DNA of 64,000 nucleotides from Sambucus nigra. Lineage: Eukaryota > Streptophyta > Magnoliopsida > Dipsacales > Adoxaceae. The stretch lies in assembly GCA_949130495.1 (NCBI GenBank), contig OX422210.1, positions 632,032,585-632,096,584 of the forward strand, written 5' to 3'. The notes below the pieces were generated by a model that did not search any database, had not been told where the DNA came from, and saw nothing but the letters and a program-made list of their open reading frames with translations. Positions 43,204-55,745 of the stretch are shown in pieces (the first letter of the stretch is position 1; each line of letters starts with the position of its first letter). The position numbers and the translations under genes were made by a program.

Positions 43204-46200
43204 TCATTGATAATACTTTCTGAGATGCTCTGCATGCCATGGATTCTTGAACTCTTCCCCTTATAATGTCTCAATGCTGTATGTTCCAGGTCGGATGACC
43301 GCTGATATGCGATATGGCCCATACCAATTGGCTTCAAGTTTGTTGTTTTTCAGCAGCATTTTTTTCAGCACATAATCACCTTCTTTCAAGTTGGTCGGCT
43401 TCATTATTTTGTTATAAAAATTAGTTGTTCATTGTTGGTAGGCTGCATTTCTTATGGCGGCATCTTCTCACACTTCTTCTAGCATATCTAGATCCAGCCT
43501 TCTAATTAAGTCGCTAAATGGATAATTAAAATTTAAAACTCTATGGGACAGAAGTCCAAGCTCAGCAAGTATAACAGGTTTTGTCCCAAATGCTAACATG
43601 TAAGGAGATTCCCCAGTTCCAGTTTGGGGAGTTATTTGGTATGCCCATAAGACAGAATGTAGCTCGTTTATCCAGTTTCCCTTCGCATCATCCAACCTTT
43701 TATTCAACCCATTGAGAAAAGTTCTGCTTGTAACTTCAGTTTGGCCATTACTCTGTGGATGACCGGGAGCAGAATGTAACTTTTGAATCTTCGATTGAGC
43801 ACAGTAAGCAGCAAACTCGTCATTATCAAATTGTGTTACATGGTCGGTGATTAAGGCATAGGGTAGACCATATATTCAAATGATGCTTTTCTAAATAAAT
43901 TAGTACATCTTTTCATAAGGCATATCTATCAATGGTTGTGCCTCAACCCATTTTGTAAAATAATCCACTGCCACGACCAAGTACTTGAATCTTCCTCGGG
44001 TGGTCAGCAGTGGTCCAACCAAGTCTATGCCCCACATGGTGAAAGGCCAAGGTGAAGTAATTAGGGTGAGAGCAGCTTGTGGAGTTTTGCGAATGCTGGA
44101 GAATCTCTGGCATTTATCACACTTCTTGGTAAAAGAAGAATAATTTGCTCGCATCGTCGGCCAATAATATCCTTGCGAACTTATTCACTATAGAAATGTT
44201 CTTCCTGCTATGTGAGCTCCATATGATCCTTCATGCACCTCCTGGATTAAATCTTGAACTTCTGATGGATGAACGCAATGTTTCAAGCTGATTGTTAGTC
44301 CTCTCATGTACAACACACCTTTGTCTAACACATATCGAGTTGCTCATACTTTAACTTTTTAGCTTCTACTGTATCTGTTGGTAAGGTTCCTTCTTCAATG
44401 TATGCTTTGATTGGGTCCATACATGATGGTCCCATGTCTACAGCAATAAAATTAATCATCAGATCTCCATCTATGCTCCTATAGGCCAAAATCTCAATAG
44501 GGATAGCTCTTCGGAGTTCAATCCTAGTAGCTGAGGCTTGCCGAGCAAGATCATCAGCTCGGGCGTTCTTCAACCTTGGGATTCTATTCATTCGAATAGC
44601 TGGTAGCTTCATGATTACTTCTATTTCTTTGATAGATACTTGGCTGTTAATTCTACTTTAGCTCCATATAAGCCTAGTACTTGGTTCACTACTAGTTGAG
44701 AATCACTGTGTGCCACAACTTGCTCGACACTTAATGATTGGGCTAGGCTTAAGACCACAATAAGAGCTTCATACTCTGCTTCATTGTTTGAGGCCTGAAA
44801 TTGAAAATATAGGGCATACTCAATATCAATACCTTCAGGAGTGTTAAGTATTATACATGCTCCACTGCCGGTTGCACAAGATGACCCATCAACATATAAA
44901 TTCCATATTAGGGCATTGTTATCAAACGCTTGGTCTGTTAAACTCCCATTGTGGAACATTTTTTAACTTACTTATTCATACTTCCTGGACATTTCTTGTG
45001 TTCGAGAAGAGGAATCTGGTGGGTTAGCAACTGTTTCCATTGATGAAAGTTCCTTGGGAGCTTGCTTCTTAGCATCACTTCCTCCTGATTCTTGCTCGGC
45101 CTGCTCACTTTGTTGCTCGGGGACCTCAGAGTAAGTAAATTCAGCTATGAAATTATCCACTGCTTGGCCCTTCATATAAGACCTTGGTTCATATATAATA
45201 TCATACTCCTCCTATTCCACAGCACAGTACATTAGTCTACCAGATTACTCTGGTTTATGTAAAGCATGCCTTAGAGGCATATCAGTGTAAAAAATGATTG
45301 TATGGGCTCGGAAATAAGGCCTCATACGCCTTGGATGCTTCGATCAGTGCCAACGCTAAATTTTCTAATCGTGTGAACCTTATTTTTGCTCCTCGAAAAG
45401 CTTTACTGGTATAGTAAACAGATTTTTGTACCCGCTTTTCTTCTCAAATCAAAGAAGAACTTATAGTTGATTCAGAAACAACTAAATACAAGTACAACTT
45501 TTCACTTGTGATTGGTTGGTAGAGCAATGGTAGGACCCCAAATACTTTTTCAACTCCAAAAAAGCCTTTTTGCATTCTTCGTTTCATTTAAAACTCTTTT
45601 TGAGTACCTTGAAGAACAACAGGCACCGATCTGTTGCTCGGGATACAAATCTGTTTAGAGTTGTTACTCGTTCAATCAACCTTTGCACATCCTTCATGAA
45701 GGTCGGGGATTTTATTTCAATTAATGCCTTGATCTTATCTGGATTTGCTTTAATTCCCCTTTGATTTACTATGTACCCAAGGAACATTCCTTCTTGCACT
45801 CTAAAAACACACTTGGTCGGGTTCAGCCTCATTTGGTGCTTCTCAAGTTGATCAAAAGTCTGGTTGAGGTCGGCAATGTGATTAGATGCCTTTTGCTCTT
45901 TATAAGCATATCATCTACATAGGCTTCCATATTCTTGCCTATTTTCTCCTCAAACACCTTAGTGACCAGCCATTGATATGTAGCACCTACATTTTTCGAA
46001 CCAAAAGGCATCACATTATAACAATATGTTCCTCGGGGAGTGATGAAAGAGGTTATTTCCCTGTCTTCAGGCTTCATCTTAATATGGTTATAACTAGAAT
46101 TAGCATCCATGAAACTGAGTAACTCATGTCCCGAAGTAGCATCCATAATTTGATCTATTCTAGGCAAAGGAAAGTGATCCTTTGGACATGCCTTATTTAG

Positions 46201-46498
46201 ATCTGTGAAATCTACTCACATTCTCCACTTTTTGTTCTTCTTCTCGACCATGACTACGTTGGACAACCAATCTGGATACTTTACTTTATCAATAAAAGCT
46301 GCTTTCTGAAGCTTTTCGACTTCTTCCTATATGGCTTGATTCTTCTTGGGGCTGAACACTCTTCGCCTTTGGTTTACTGGTTTAACTTCTTTATTCACAT
46401 AATACCCTTGACTATGTTGGACAACCAATCTGGATACTCCATTTTGATTGTTCCCAAAGGAAAAACTTTTTCACCTACAAAGCCTATCAGGGGGCGGT
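43204..46498 (-). pseudogene. Pol of element C: protease tail, reverse transcriptase, RNase H, integrase (decayed)
   Basis: On the minus strand from the element D junction: PLIGFVGEKVFPLGTI (protease tail), a deleted linker, then reverse transcriptase with PRIDQIMDATSGHELLSFMD and YVDDML. Archaeal-type RNase H shows YVDGSSCATGSGA, NNEAEYEAL and HSDS. Integrase shows KKCDKCQRF and GIDLVGP. The frame ends KNPWHAEHLRKYYQ with a stop at 43204-43206. Frameshifts occur near 45830, 44960 and 44615, and stops are scattered. Compared with element B, roughly 190 residues between protease and reverse transcriptase are missing. Confidence 0.85.
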
Positions 46499-47962
46499 TG
46501 ATACGATGCAAATATTACGTATTTCACCCGTTAACTTGCGCATTATTAGCCACCTCGGGTATCTTAATCCTTATATTTATTCTCGTTAACCATACAACCT
46601 CGGATTTGTATAGATATATGTTTTGCAGGGGTTAATTGAGCTTTTGTAGGTGTTTCGATGCTTAGTATGAAGTTTGGACGCATTTCGGACAAGTTTTGTA
46701 CAATTCCGCACGTGCAAGGGCATTTTAGTCATTTCACAATTTGGGCAACTAGCCCAATTTCTCCACGGAAGTTGTATTCCCCCTTGCAAGCTTAGCATGT
46801 CCGTAAATAGTGCACGATTCCGAGTCCAAATGAAGAAGTTATGAGGTTTTTCACAGAAGAGAATTACAAAGAAATCAAAGCAGGGGCGAATGCAGTTTGG
46901 CTGAGACCTGATGAATCGATCGATCGACCAAAGAGGTCGATCGATTAACTCCTCGGTTTTTGCCTTGGTTTGAAGACAGTGTGTTTAATTATGTTCGATC
47001 GATCGATCAACTTCTAGGGTCGATCGATCGATCCCCTGTTTTCAGCTTCTCTTTTATTACAAGTTTGCCATCCTTAGTTTTGTATAAAAATAACTTTTCT
47101 CTCATTTTAAGAGATATCTTTCATTTTAGTTTAGATTAGGGTTAGGGTTTTGAGAGCTCTTCTTCTTCCTCATTTGGTGTGACAACTTTTGGGTGTTGTA
47201 AGTTGAGCTTTTCATTACCCCTACCATTAATATAGTTGTATTTCTTTGTTTATTCCTTATTTTCATTGTTGTTATTTACATTTCCTTGCCTATATTAACT
47301 TGTATTTCATTTATTTATTGCTTTCCTGGTGTTAAAGTAGTTTAATTTATGTATTGCCCTTAGATAAATAGGGTCGGGGTTGTGTTCTGCCATTAATGGG
47401 TTTGAGCTCCGAAAACTAGATTTCGTGTAAAAATTGTGTTTAATTGAAACTGCGTGTATTAAAGTTGGATTGTTATGCATTTAACTTTATTTGTCACGCA
47501 ACTTTAGTGTTTATAGAGACAATCCGAATTTAATCCACGTGTGACCATTTTTTGATTAAATCTTTATTCAAGCAACTTTGGGTTAAATTCCTTATTGCGT
47601 GAGGTTTATGCTTAATTGAAAATTCTCGATTAAATTGCTTTCGATCTTTAACTCTAATTAGTAGTTGTTTCGATCCGTATGGTGGAATGCGATCCCGACC
47701 CTCGCTATACTTTTGTGTAGCGTTACTTATTCTTTTCTTCTGTCACCATTCCCCACCATCACCTTTTCTTTTATTTATTTTACACTTTTATTCCTGAAGT
47801 ACCAATCTAAAATTTAATCACTCCCTCTGGATTTCTTACGATACCCGACTTACCGTTGTGCTTGCTTGTCAAGTGTAGTTATAATTTTGGTTTTTTCATG
47901 TAGAGCGGGAGCCGAAATCAACGACAGTGTCCCTACACGAACATTCGGTTTCCCTTGCATAA
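46499..47962 (+). repeat. 5' LTR of element D
   Basis: 1464 bp. Carries four GATCGATC palindrome runs centred near 46921, 46941, 47001 and 47026, then a TATA box (TATAAAAA, 47083-47090). It ends GCATAA where the partner ends GCATCA. Confidence 0.85.
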
Positions 47963-47966
47963 AAAA

Positions 47967-47984
47967 TGGCGCCGTTACCGAGGA
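47967..47984 (+). other. Primer-binding site, tRNA-Asp (Athila) type, element D
   Basis: TGGCGCCGTTACCGAGGA, two changes from the Athila consensus, four bases after the LTR. Confidence 0.75.
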
Positions 47985-48155
47985 GTGTGTTTTAGATTGT
48001 AATTATTTTATTATTTCGTAGTATTTTTCCTTTTGTATTTGTATTCTTTGTTTTAACCTTTTTTATAGGATAACATACTTGAGCGCTAAGAAACTTTGAT
48101 TCGCGGTTGCTCACTTTTTTTCTCGGATTCTCCATCTACGAACAATTTGGTAATC

Positions 48156-48821
48156 ATGTCTTTCTTTTATAGTTATTACGGTCATTCTAATGATTCTTAC
48201 TTTGGGGATAGTTTTCAATTTTTCCATTTTGAATATTTTCTTGAGATTGAAAGACTTGAAAACAATTATCAGAATGAAAATCGTTATTGGGAGCTTGAGT
48301 TGGATTCATTATTTGAATTCAATGACGATTCTTATTCCGATACTTTCGAAGACGAGTTTCAACCAAATGAGTAATCCGAGGCTCTTGAGCCGAGGGAGCT
48401 TACTTTAGAAGAAAATTTTCTTCTTTACTCCCAAGGTTTGGAAAGCCTAAATGGTGCTGGAATGACACTTGGAGCACTTTGCGATGAGATGAATTCTTAT
48501 GCACAAAACAACGAGGAGGTGGAAACTTGTGTTTCACCTCAATGTTTCAAAGAATTTCTCATTGAGTACGAATCTCTCTCCCCCAAAATTCAATCTCCTT
48601 TCGACGATATGTTGACAGAGATTGAATTTATTTCATTATTATATACGTTTTTCGTCATTGAACCATTAGAATTACCGGTTGATTCCTATGAGTCGATAGA
48701 AACTTTTAAAACTTCTACACTTTTTGCTGATGAGGACTCTTTACCGTACTTGTTTTCGATGGATGTTATCCCCGTGTGTGCACCATCTCCCATTCCACTT
48801 AAAAAACCTTTGGGAGATTAG
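48156..48821 (+). pseudogene. Small acidic protein of element D, broken by one stop codon
   Basis: The homologue of the frame at 29200-29958 in element A, at the same distance from the primer site. It starts MSFFYSYYGHSNDS and keeps WELELDSLFE, EVETCVSPQCFKE and EIEFISL. One codon, GAA in element A, is TAA here (48372-48374); otherwise the frame is open to 48821. Compared with A it lacks about 30 residues, mostly near the N-terminus. No known domain. That such different LTR families keep the same single frame suggests it mattered while they were mobile. Confidence 0.6.
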
Positions 48822-51153
48822 TCAATTTTCTTGGCCCTCTAGTGTACCTTTCCCCCTTGTTATCCAAATTCCCCATCGTCCGCCCAAAATTTCAAATTAG
48901 CGATAGTTCATTTCTTACACCTTAGACTTGCCTTCTGTTGTTCAAACGGAATTCCTATTTTCCTGGATGCATGATTTCTTTGTAGGGTCCACCGTTGATC
49001 TTTCAAAGTCAAAATGTATTTTGGGTGGATCCTAAAAACTTTAGACTTCTAATGTATAGTTAGTGTGTAGTCTAAATAGTAGGCTGTAAATAGTTAGCTT
49101 TTTAATTTTCTTTCTTTAATTTTCTTTCTTTCCTTTTAGTTTAGTCTAGTGTAATTAGTTAAACTTTTTGTTATTATTTTCGTTATGCTCAGTACTAACT
49201 TGTTTTATAGATTCGTTTGGACTTGTGCTTATGGAGATCGCTCCATTTTGGGGTAATATCATTTTTTTCCTCTCTTTGTGTTGAGTTCTTAATGCGCATT
49301 GAGGACAATGCAAACTTTAAGTTAGGGGGTATAGGATATTCTATCCATTTCTTATGTAGTCCATTGGTTTGCTTACTTGTTAGTTACAAAGTATGCCTTT
49401 TTGTGAAAATTTGAAAATTTTCAAAAATATTTTTTTTCTTTTTTCTCCTTTGTTAGGCATTTTGCCCTTTTTTCCAATTATAAATTTCAATAATTGCCCG
49501 ATCCAATAGACATTCAATGATGCATGTTCTCGATTTTAGAAGTTATTAGACTTTAGTCCTAAAATCATTGATATTATGAATAACTTCATGAATTAAACTT
49601 TAATCCCATGAGCACATGCAACTTTTCTTGTTATATTGATTTGGTTTAAGATTTTCATAACTTGGTAATCTTTTGTTGCATTATATATACTTACACCTAG
49701 TAAGCTTTGTACTTTTCTTCATTTGTGAGTGTATACACTATTCTTTCCTTATTGAAAATGTTTAATCCGTTGGTAATATCACTATTCGTTCATTGATCGT
49801 TCATTAATTGACTTTATATCTTGAAATGTGTTAATTGAGTGTGATTTTCATATGTTGTTTTGACTCGAAAATTGCATAAACTTTATGAAATGATCATAGG
49901 CAATCTTTGTTATATCACCCATATTAGCCTTAACCTCACCTTAAATGTTTCCCTAGTCAACCCCTTTGAGCCTAAATATAGCCTTTAATTCCATTAACCA
50001 AATTCCCATAACCAACTCCACATTGGAGTTATACACCATACATATTACCTTACATGCCTTTGTTTGAAATGTTGCTTGGGATTGAATGATGTTTGTGTAG
50101 TGTGGTTGCAATTTGAGCATGAAAAGAGTGATGAAAGAAAATAAAGTAGTGAAAAACAAAAGAAAACGCAAAAAGCAAAAAGAAAGCAAAAGAAATAGTG
50201 AGAAAAAGAAGAAAAGAGAAAGTTGTATATATTGTGTATATAGTTCAATAATCCTTGTTTCTCGCCAATTGTTATATCTAATGCTTGTATGGAACTTTTT
50301 TTCCATTTTTGTTATTTCTCACTATTTTCCATTATCCCGAGTTTTCATCCCCCAACACTTTGAATCCGTACATATTTCCTTCATTTCGTACCTTAACCGC
50401 AAACCTACATTACAACCCTATCAAATCCTATGTGATCTTAGGGTGCATTTAATTCAAAAGCTGAAATAGATTTGATAATCTGTGAAAATGAATTTCTCCT
50501 TCTTTAATGAGTGGTATCTTTCATAGAGATTACAAGTTTTTCATTTTCTATATAGCGTTCTTCATTTGTGACATGTGCGCGGCCTAGTTTCTATTTACAT
50601 TTACTCTTTATGCCTGCATGTCCCGTGTGTTACCTCCCTGTTTCGAGTGAATTCATTTGATGAGCGTAATGCCCGTGAGGATTGAATATATACTTGCTTT
50701 AATGCTTATCCAATTTATTTAAGTTTTTGCCAAATCATACTATTCATGTGCTCTCCCCCTCCCACTTTTAAACTTTCAATTCTATGAGGTGCATTCAACC
50801 GGTTAATAACAACGGACTTTAGCTTAAATTCGTTCAATATGCTAATAACGCGTTTGAAATCTTTTTCGCTGTTGTTGAGTTTGTCGCATATTGATTGGGC
50901 ATATTTTGAGGAAACTATTTGATGTTTGTGGGTTTCATCCCTGAAAACCCTCACGAGACACCACTCGTCCACTAGGGTAACCTAGGGGTTTAACGGCTTA
51001 TTGCATATGCTAAATGCAATCGTTCGCCCGCGAAAGTGGCTTTATCCTTTATTATCCCATTTTTGTACTTATATCATGTTTTTGGTTTACTTGGAGTTCT
51101 TTTTGTTTCCTATTTCATGGCTAGTGGAATAGAAATGTGTAAGTTAGGGGGTG
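48822..51153 (+). other. Non-coding interior of element D with an internal polypurine tract
   Basis: No credible coding region. At 49288-49330 it reads GAGGACAATGC and then TTTAAGTTAGGGGGT, a polypurine tract about 1.8 kb before the terminal one (51141-51151), which reads almost the same. A purine-rich tract lies at 50110-50222. Confidence 0.55.
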
Positions 51154-52581
51154 TGATACGACGCAAATATTGCGTATTTCACCCGTTAACCTACGCATTA
51201 TTAGCCCCCTCGGGAATCTTAATCCCTATATTTATGCTCATTAACCAGACAACCTCGAATTTGTATAGATATATGTTTTTCAAGGGTTAATTGAGCTTTT
51301 GTAGGTGTTTTGATGCTAAGTATGAAGTTTAGACGCATTCCGAACAAGTTTCGTACAATTCCACACGTGCAAGGGCATTTTAGTCATTTCACAATTTGGG
51401 AAACTGGCCTAACATCTTCACGGAAGTTTCAACCCTCCTTGAAAGCTTTGCGTGGCCGCAAATGGTGCACGATTTTGAGTCCAAACGAAGAAGTTACGAG
51501 GCTTTTTGCGAAAGAGAATTACAAAGAAATCAAAGCGGGGGAGAATGCAGCTTGGCTGAGACTTAATTTTTTCCTTGGTTCAAAGACAGTGGGATCAACT
51601 CTATTCGATCGATTAATCGACTTCAGGGTTCGATCGATCGATCCCCTGTTTTCAGCTTCTCTTTTATTACAAGTTTGTCATCCTTGGTTTTGTATAAAAA
51701 TAACTTTTCTCTCATTTTGAGAGATATCTTTCATTTTAGTTTAGATTAGGGTTAGGGTTTTTAGAGCTCTTCTTCTTCCTCATTTGATGTGGCAATTTTT
51801 AGGTGTTGTAAGTTGAAATTTTCATTACCCCTACCATTAATATAGTTGTATTTCTTTGTTTATTCCTTATTTCCATTGTTGTTATTTACATTTCCTTGCC
51901 TATATTAACTTGTATTTCATTTATTTATTGCTTTCCTAGTGTTAAAGTAGTTTAATTTATGTATTGCCCATAGATAAATAGGGTCAGGGTTGTGTTCCGC
52001 CATTAATGGGTTTGAGCTCCGAAAACTAGATTTTGTGTAAAATTGCGTTTAATTGAAATTGCGTGTATTAAAGTAGGATTGTTATGCGTTTAACTTTATT
52101 TGTCACGCAACTTAGTGTTTATAGTGACAATCCGAATTTAATCCGCGTGTGACCATTTTTTGATTAAATGTTTATTCAAGCAACTTTGGGTTAAATTCCT
52201 TATTGCGTGAAGTTTATGCTTAATTGAAAATGCTCGATTAAATTGCTTTCGAGCCTTAACTCTAATTAGTAGTTGTTTCAATCCGTATGGTGGAATGCGA
52301 TCCCGATCCTCGCTTTACTTTTTTATAGCATAACTTATTCTTTTCTTTTGTCACCATTCCAACCATCACCTTTTCTTTTATTTATTTTACACTTTTATTC
52401 CTGAAGTAATAAATTAATTACCGATCTAAAATCTAATCACTCCCTGTGGATTTCTTATGATACCCGACTTACCGCTATGCTTGCTTGTCAAGTGTAGTTG
52501 TAATTTAGGTTTTTGTATGTAGAACGGGAGCCGAAATCAACGACAATGTCCCTACATGAACACTCGGTTTTCCTAGCATCA
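51154..52581 (+). repeat. 3' LTR of element D
   Basis: 1428 bp. It differs from the 5' LTR by substitutions and by loss of the first palindrome pair (near 51570). The TATA box is at 51693-51700. Confidence 0.85.
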
Positions 52582-52589
52582 GCACTGGT

Positions 52590-54628
52590 ATGGTTCTAAC
52601 TGGCTTAGCTTAAAATCCAAGTTGATGAAATAAGGATAAAACATGATATCTATTGAGCTACCATTATCTACTAGTACTCTAGAGACAATGATTTCTTCCC
52701 TGCAGACTTTGATTACCAACGGATCATCGTGAGGGTATAGTACACCTGAGAGATCATTTTTAGAAAAACCAATTACTAACTTGTCTTTGTTAACCTTCCT
52801 TGGTCAGTCTTCCTCGGCAAGTTTGATCCTTTGTATGTACAAGAAATCGTGTGCCTCATTGAGGTAAGCTTTTCGTTCTGCTGTACGATCTCTTCCTCTT
52901 GCATATCCACCTGTAATTATTTGGCAATCAAAAGAACCAAAATTGATACAGAATACCTCGCGTTCCGGTTGTCGGGAATTTTGGGGAGATCTGGGTCATC
53001 ATCCTGATCATCTTCATGAGTTATTTTCTTCTCCTCTATGGGCTTGCAAGGAGATCTTGATCTATGTCGAGCTCCTTCATTGTTCTGCCGATCAACAAAC
53101 TGGTTCAATTTTTTTCGTCGGATGATATTTTTTATCTCATTTTGGAGAGCTACGCAACGTTCTGTCGTGTGACCATGATCCTTATGAAATTCATAGTAGT
53201 TGGTCTTATCCCTATTGGTCGGGGAACTTCTTAACTTATCAAGCCAACACACATCTTTATTATGCTTAATTTCCTCCAAAACATGGTTAATTATCATTAT
53301 TAATGGAGTATAATTATTTTAGTTCTTGAGTCGCTCCAGAAATCCTTTTTGCTTTGACTCCCGATGTTCTTTAGAGTATTTATGATCCTTTTTACCATTT
53401 TTATCATCAAATTTTGTGCCCGAGCTATGCTTGGCTGCCATTGCTTCCTCGGCATTCATGATCTTTGTTGATTTAGCCATCAATTCTGCCATTGTCTTTG
53501 GAGGATCTTAAGCCAGAGTGTACTACAGTTTCTCGGGGAGCAATCCACTCATAAGGGATGTTATTATAGTTTTTTCTTCATAATCCACAACTTCTAACTT
53601 CTCATTATTAAAATGAGTGATGTAGTATCTGGTGCTCTCTCCTTCCTTCTGTCTAACGCTGAGCAAGTGTACCACCCTCTTAATAAGTTTTGCTTCGAAG
53701 CAAAAGTTGCTAATGAATATCTCGGCTAGCTGGTTGAAGCTAGAATCTTATCCCCGAGGAAGACTACTATACCAGATTTGGGAAGATCCAATAATGGTCC
53801 CAAAAAAAGCTCCACACCTCATTTCGTCGGGGATGTCATAAATATCAGCTGCTACCTGATATTGCATAATGTGGAGAACTGGGTCAATTTTTCCATCATA
53901 CTTAGGTCTTACTACTGGAGCTTTAAATTTTGCCAGAGTAGGGAAATCCACAATCGCCTGCACAAATGGAGACCCTTTTATAAAGCTTATTTGCAATGGA
54001 TTTTTGGACTTGGCTAGCTATCTTAATCTGTCTTTCCAATATCTGTATGGAGCCTTTCCATGCATCATTGGCATCACCAGATCTATGCATTGCAATCCTA
54101 TTATTTTCTGAGTTTTTTTCCTAAAGTTATTTCCCGTGCCGAGTTATAGTTCATCAGGCATTTGTTCTAGACTGCGCATTGTCTTCCCTTTGATAGGATG
54201 GTCGTCGAGTGTTGCTTGATATTGCCCTAGGAACATTTTTTCCCCCTAGGTCCCAAATGATCGAAAGGAGAAGCATGACTTAATCTATCTAAAACACTTG
54301 GTCTTTCTGGAGAATAAGACTGTGAATGAAAAGATTCTGATGCCCTAAGTAATGAATTTAACCTTGGATCGTAGGAGACAACCCTTGTCATTTTTGATTG
54401 GCTGCGTCGACTACCTCTTGGTGGTGGTGGTGACATATTTCCCTGGGTTGAAGGAATAGGTTCCCCTACTTGAAGGGTTTGAGCGAGTTGCCTGATAGTA
54501 TCTTGCATAGCTTTTTGGCCGCTTGCAAGGCTAGTCAGAATTCCAGTTAAATCATTTGCAGATGGAGGAGCAGATGGTACGGGCGTAATGACCTGGTTCT
54601 TGAGAATTGATTGAGGAATATTAGCCAT
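52590..54628 (-). pseudogene. Gag and protease start of element C (decayed)
   Basis: Starts MANIPQS at 54628. A Gag core follows (GSPFVQAIVDFPTLAKFKAP and GAFFGTIIGSSQIWYSSLP, 53750-53996), matching element B residues about 275-350. The zinc motif near 53190 reads YEFHKDHGHTTERC, with tyrosine where the first cysteine should be. The protease region near 52600-52760 is broken. The frame is cut by element D at 52581 and continues at 46498. Confidence 0.8.
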
Positions 54629-54665
54629 TTAGATGCTTGAAGGAATGAGAACGATTAGAAATATA

Positions 54666-54683
54666 TTCCTACAGACGGTGCCA
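54666..54683 (-). other. Primer-binding site of element C
   Basis: The minus strand reads TGGCACCGTCTGTAGGAA, two changes from the primer site of element B. Confidence 0.75.
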
Positions 54684-54686
54684 ATC

Positions 54687-55146
54687 TGTTAATGAAAAAA
54701 ACTAGATTAGGCTAATTAGTTAATCACAGATAAATATAAGTAAGAGAGACAAAATTTTTAAAGTGGTTCGGCTTAATAAAAGAGCCTACGTTCACTGTTG
54801 TGTATTGCTTTGGGCTTGTTCAATTGCCTCTTGTCTCGTCCCCCGTGAATGTAGAGTTTACAATGTATTTATAGCCCCCAGTGGGTGTACAAACGTTGGA
54901 ATATCTAAGGATGAAATGTCTTTATAATGTAAACATTTACATTTGTACAATCATTTATGAGTATAACTGTTGGCGTTTTATCTTCATTGTTGGTCGGCCT
55001 TCCTGGTGTTGGTCGACCTTCCTGGTATTGGTCGGCATACCTTAGTAGGTCGGTATTTCATCCTTGCTGACGTGGACTTATGCTATATTGTATAACATGT
55101 GTCATATCTGATTGGTCCTCGTGGCAGGATAATTTTTGTACCAATA
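54687..55146 (-). repeat. 5' LTR of element C
   Basis: Starts TGTTAATG. The far end reads CCAATA instead of the expected ...CA, a mutated terminus inferred from the alignment with the other LTR and from the TSD position. Confidence 0.85.
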
Positions 55147-55151
55147 ATACT

Positions 55152-55745
55152 TAAAAATTATTTCTAACTGAATTAAATTAGGTTAAGATGGTTTAACTCA
55201 CCTTAGATTAGTAGGTTGCTTTGCTTTGGTGATGGGTTAGACTAATTTTGATGGGTTAGGTTGTTCTTAATTTTTTCCAAGGAGATTTAATATTGTACAT
55301 TATGTATGCGCCATATTTATGACCGTGCATGTATAATATCTGGGATATTTGTTGGTGCCAAAACCATAGTAAACTTTTATGAGAATTTAGGGGGTGACAA
55401 CTCTGGGCTTTATTAATTGACAAAATGAGATATAATCTTGCAAAAACCCTTCTTCCCATGTAACCATTTATGTTAATTAACCCGAGGTGAGGGATACTAT
55501 TCTCAATCTCTAGTTTTTGTTCTTGTTATTAAACTAATTTCATTAATTGTCTAGTTTAATGGTAGTATAAGACATTGCAAAATCAAAATTTTCTATTACA
55601 TATTTATTTGTAAAGTAATAAATCAATAGAATTATAGCAACATTCTGTATGTATTCGATCCCCGAACTAGACTCTATATTCTCGTAAGAGTGTAGTTAAA
55701 GTTTAGGTTTTATATTATGGTGGGAACCGATAACAATGTAACCAT
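55152..55745 (+). repeat. Right part of LTR E
   Basis: Continues LTR E after element C. The last 270 bases follow the 3' part of the element A LTR: AAGTAATAAATCAAT, then ATTCGATCCCCGAACTAGAC, then AGTGTAGTTAAAGTTTAGG and GGGAACCGATAACAATG. The end is not sharp. No primer site follows. Confidence 0.6.

Larger units (their letters stand above)
46499..52581 (+). mobile_element. Non-autonomous LTR retrotransposon (element D), sister of element A, nested in element C
   Basis: LTRs 46499-47962 and 51154-52581 start TGATACGA(T/C)GCAAATATT. Primer site TGGCGCCGTTACCGAGGA at 47967-47984 (Athila type). Polypurine tract AAGTTAGGGGG at 51141-51151. The interior of 3.2 kb has a single broken frame and no enzymes. 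It cuts the protease region of element C between the residues before and after its LTRs (EPYQ... and PLIGF). The flanks GCGGT (46494-46498) and GCACT (52582-52586) agree at three of five bases, a worn target duplication. The layout matches element A feature by feature. Confidence 0.85.
38025..55146 (-). mobile_element. Decayed Tat-lineage Ty3 retrotransposon (element C), split by element D
   Basis: LTRs of 445 bp (38025-38469) and 460 bp (54687-55146), both starting TGTT(A/G)ATG. The duplication ATACT (38020-38024 and 55147-55151) is perfect. The primer site TGGCACCGTCTGTAGGAA follows the right LTR on the minus strand. The order is the same as in element B: gag-pol on the minus strand, a repeat-bearing spacer, a plus-strand antisense gene, 3' LTR. 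Stops and frameshifts are spread throughout. Element D (46499-52581) interrupts the protease region. The LTRs differ visibly, so C is much older than B. Confidence 0.9.
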
